Shown in pieces: positions 63,366 to 64,000 of a DNA stretch of 64,000 nt (its first letter is position 1; each line of letters starts with the position of its first letter). Source of the DNA: Pseudomonas sp. L5B5. GTDB lineage: Bacteria > Pseudomonadota > Gammaproteobacteria > Pseudomonadales > Pseudomonadaceae. The position numbers and the translations under genes are program-made. The stretch covers positions 5,191,001-5,255,000 of the forward strand of contig NZ_CP084742.1 of the NCBI RefSeq assembly GCF_020520285.1, read 5' to 3'. The notes below the pieces were generated by a model. It saw nothing but the letters and a program-made list of their open reading frames with translations. It was not told where the DNA came from and did not search any database.

Positions 63366-64000
<635 letters not shown>

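Overview
The window is chromosomal DNA from a Pseudomonas of the P. fluorescens / P. putida side of the genus. The evidence is Pseudomonas-type protein sequences throughout, high GC, the 16S rRNA 5' part at the right end, the regulators CbrAB/CrcZ and PrrF, and gene order that I recall as largely that of the P. aeruginosa PA4690-PA4733 and PA4525-PA4545 blocks. It is almost entirely core genome. No prophage, insertion sequence, CRISPR array or plasmid backbone was found.

Layout. 1-6 kb: a small membrane protein, bamD (outer-membrane assembly), rluD-pgeF, and clpB behind a sigma-32-type promoter. 6.1-6.7 kb: tRNA-Asn, -Pro, -Lys and a second identical tRNA-Pro, from one strong promoter. 6.7-12.6 kb: a BvgS/BvgA-like three-gene signalling locus (rocS1-rocR / rocA1, also called sadSRA) that joins phosphorelay to c-di-GMP turnover. 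12.7-20.3 kb: NADH dehydrogenase II, small conserved Pseudomonas genes, then yacG-coaE-pilD-pilC facing pilA, with pilB missing. 20.4-29.5 kb: a BON-domain protein behind a sigma-54-type promoter, a giant AsmA-like (DUF748) protein, a methyltransferase, a thiolase, an MpaB-like protein and acetyl-CoA synthetase. 29.5-36 kb: pgi, panD-panC-panB, folK-pcnB. 36-43 kb: the crcZ small RNA, cbrB, cbrA and the small overlapping gene cbrX, then gluQ and dksA. 43-45.4 kb: aminotransferase, sfsA, a palindromic mobile-type repeat and a Rieske protein. 45.5-50.5 kb: Fur-box-led heme uptake genes phuTUVW, the PrrF iron small RNA and its neighbour cbpA. 50.7-56.3 kb: pentapeptide protein, a two-domain kinase, PBP1b with its LpoP-type activator and yqcC. 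56.8-62.8 kb: ilvI-ilvH-ilvC with a long leader, pssA, msrP-msrQ. 62.8-64 kb: three tandem rRNA promoters, boxA and the first part of a 16S gene that runs off the window.

How it works together. Carbon use is governed by CbrA/CbrB, which drive crcZ from sigma-54; CrcZ titrates Hfq and relieves catabolite repression. Iron supply is linked by Fur boxes at both phuT and prrF. Cell-wall synthesis pairs PBP1b with a lipoprotein activator in one operon. Pantothenate synthesis (panBCD) and CoA completion (coaE) are both present.

No wholly new system stands out. The most rewarding points are non-coding: crcZ with its CbrB-type sites, a single prrF, the unannotated-size gene cbrX, a sigma-54-type promoter with an upstream dyad at the BON gene, the missing pilB, the palindromic element that supplies both stop codons of two convergent genes, and a long ilvI leader.
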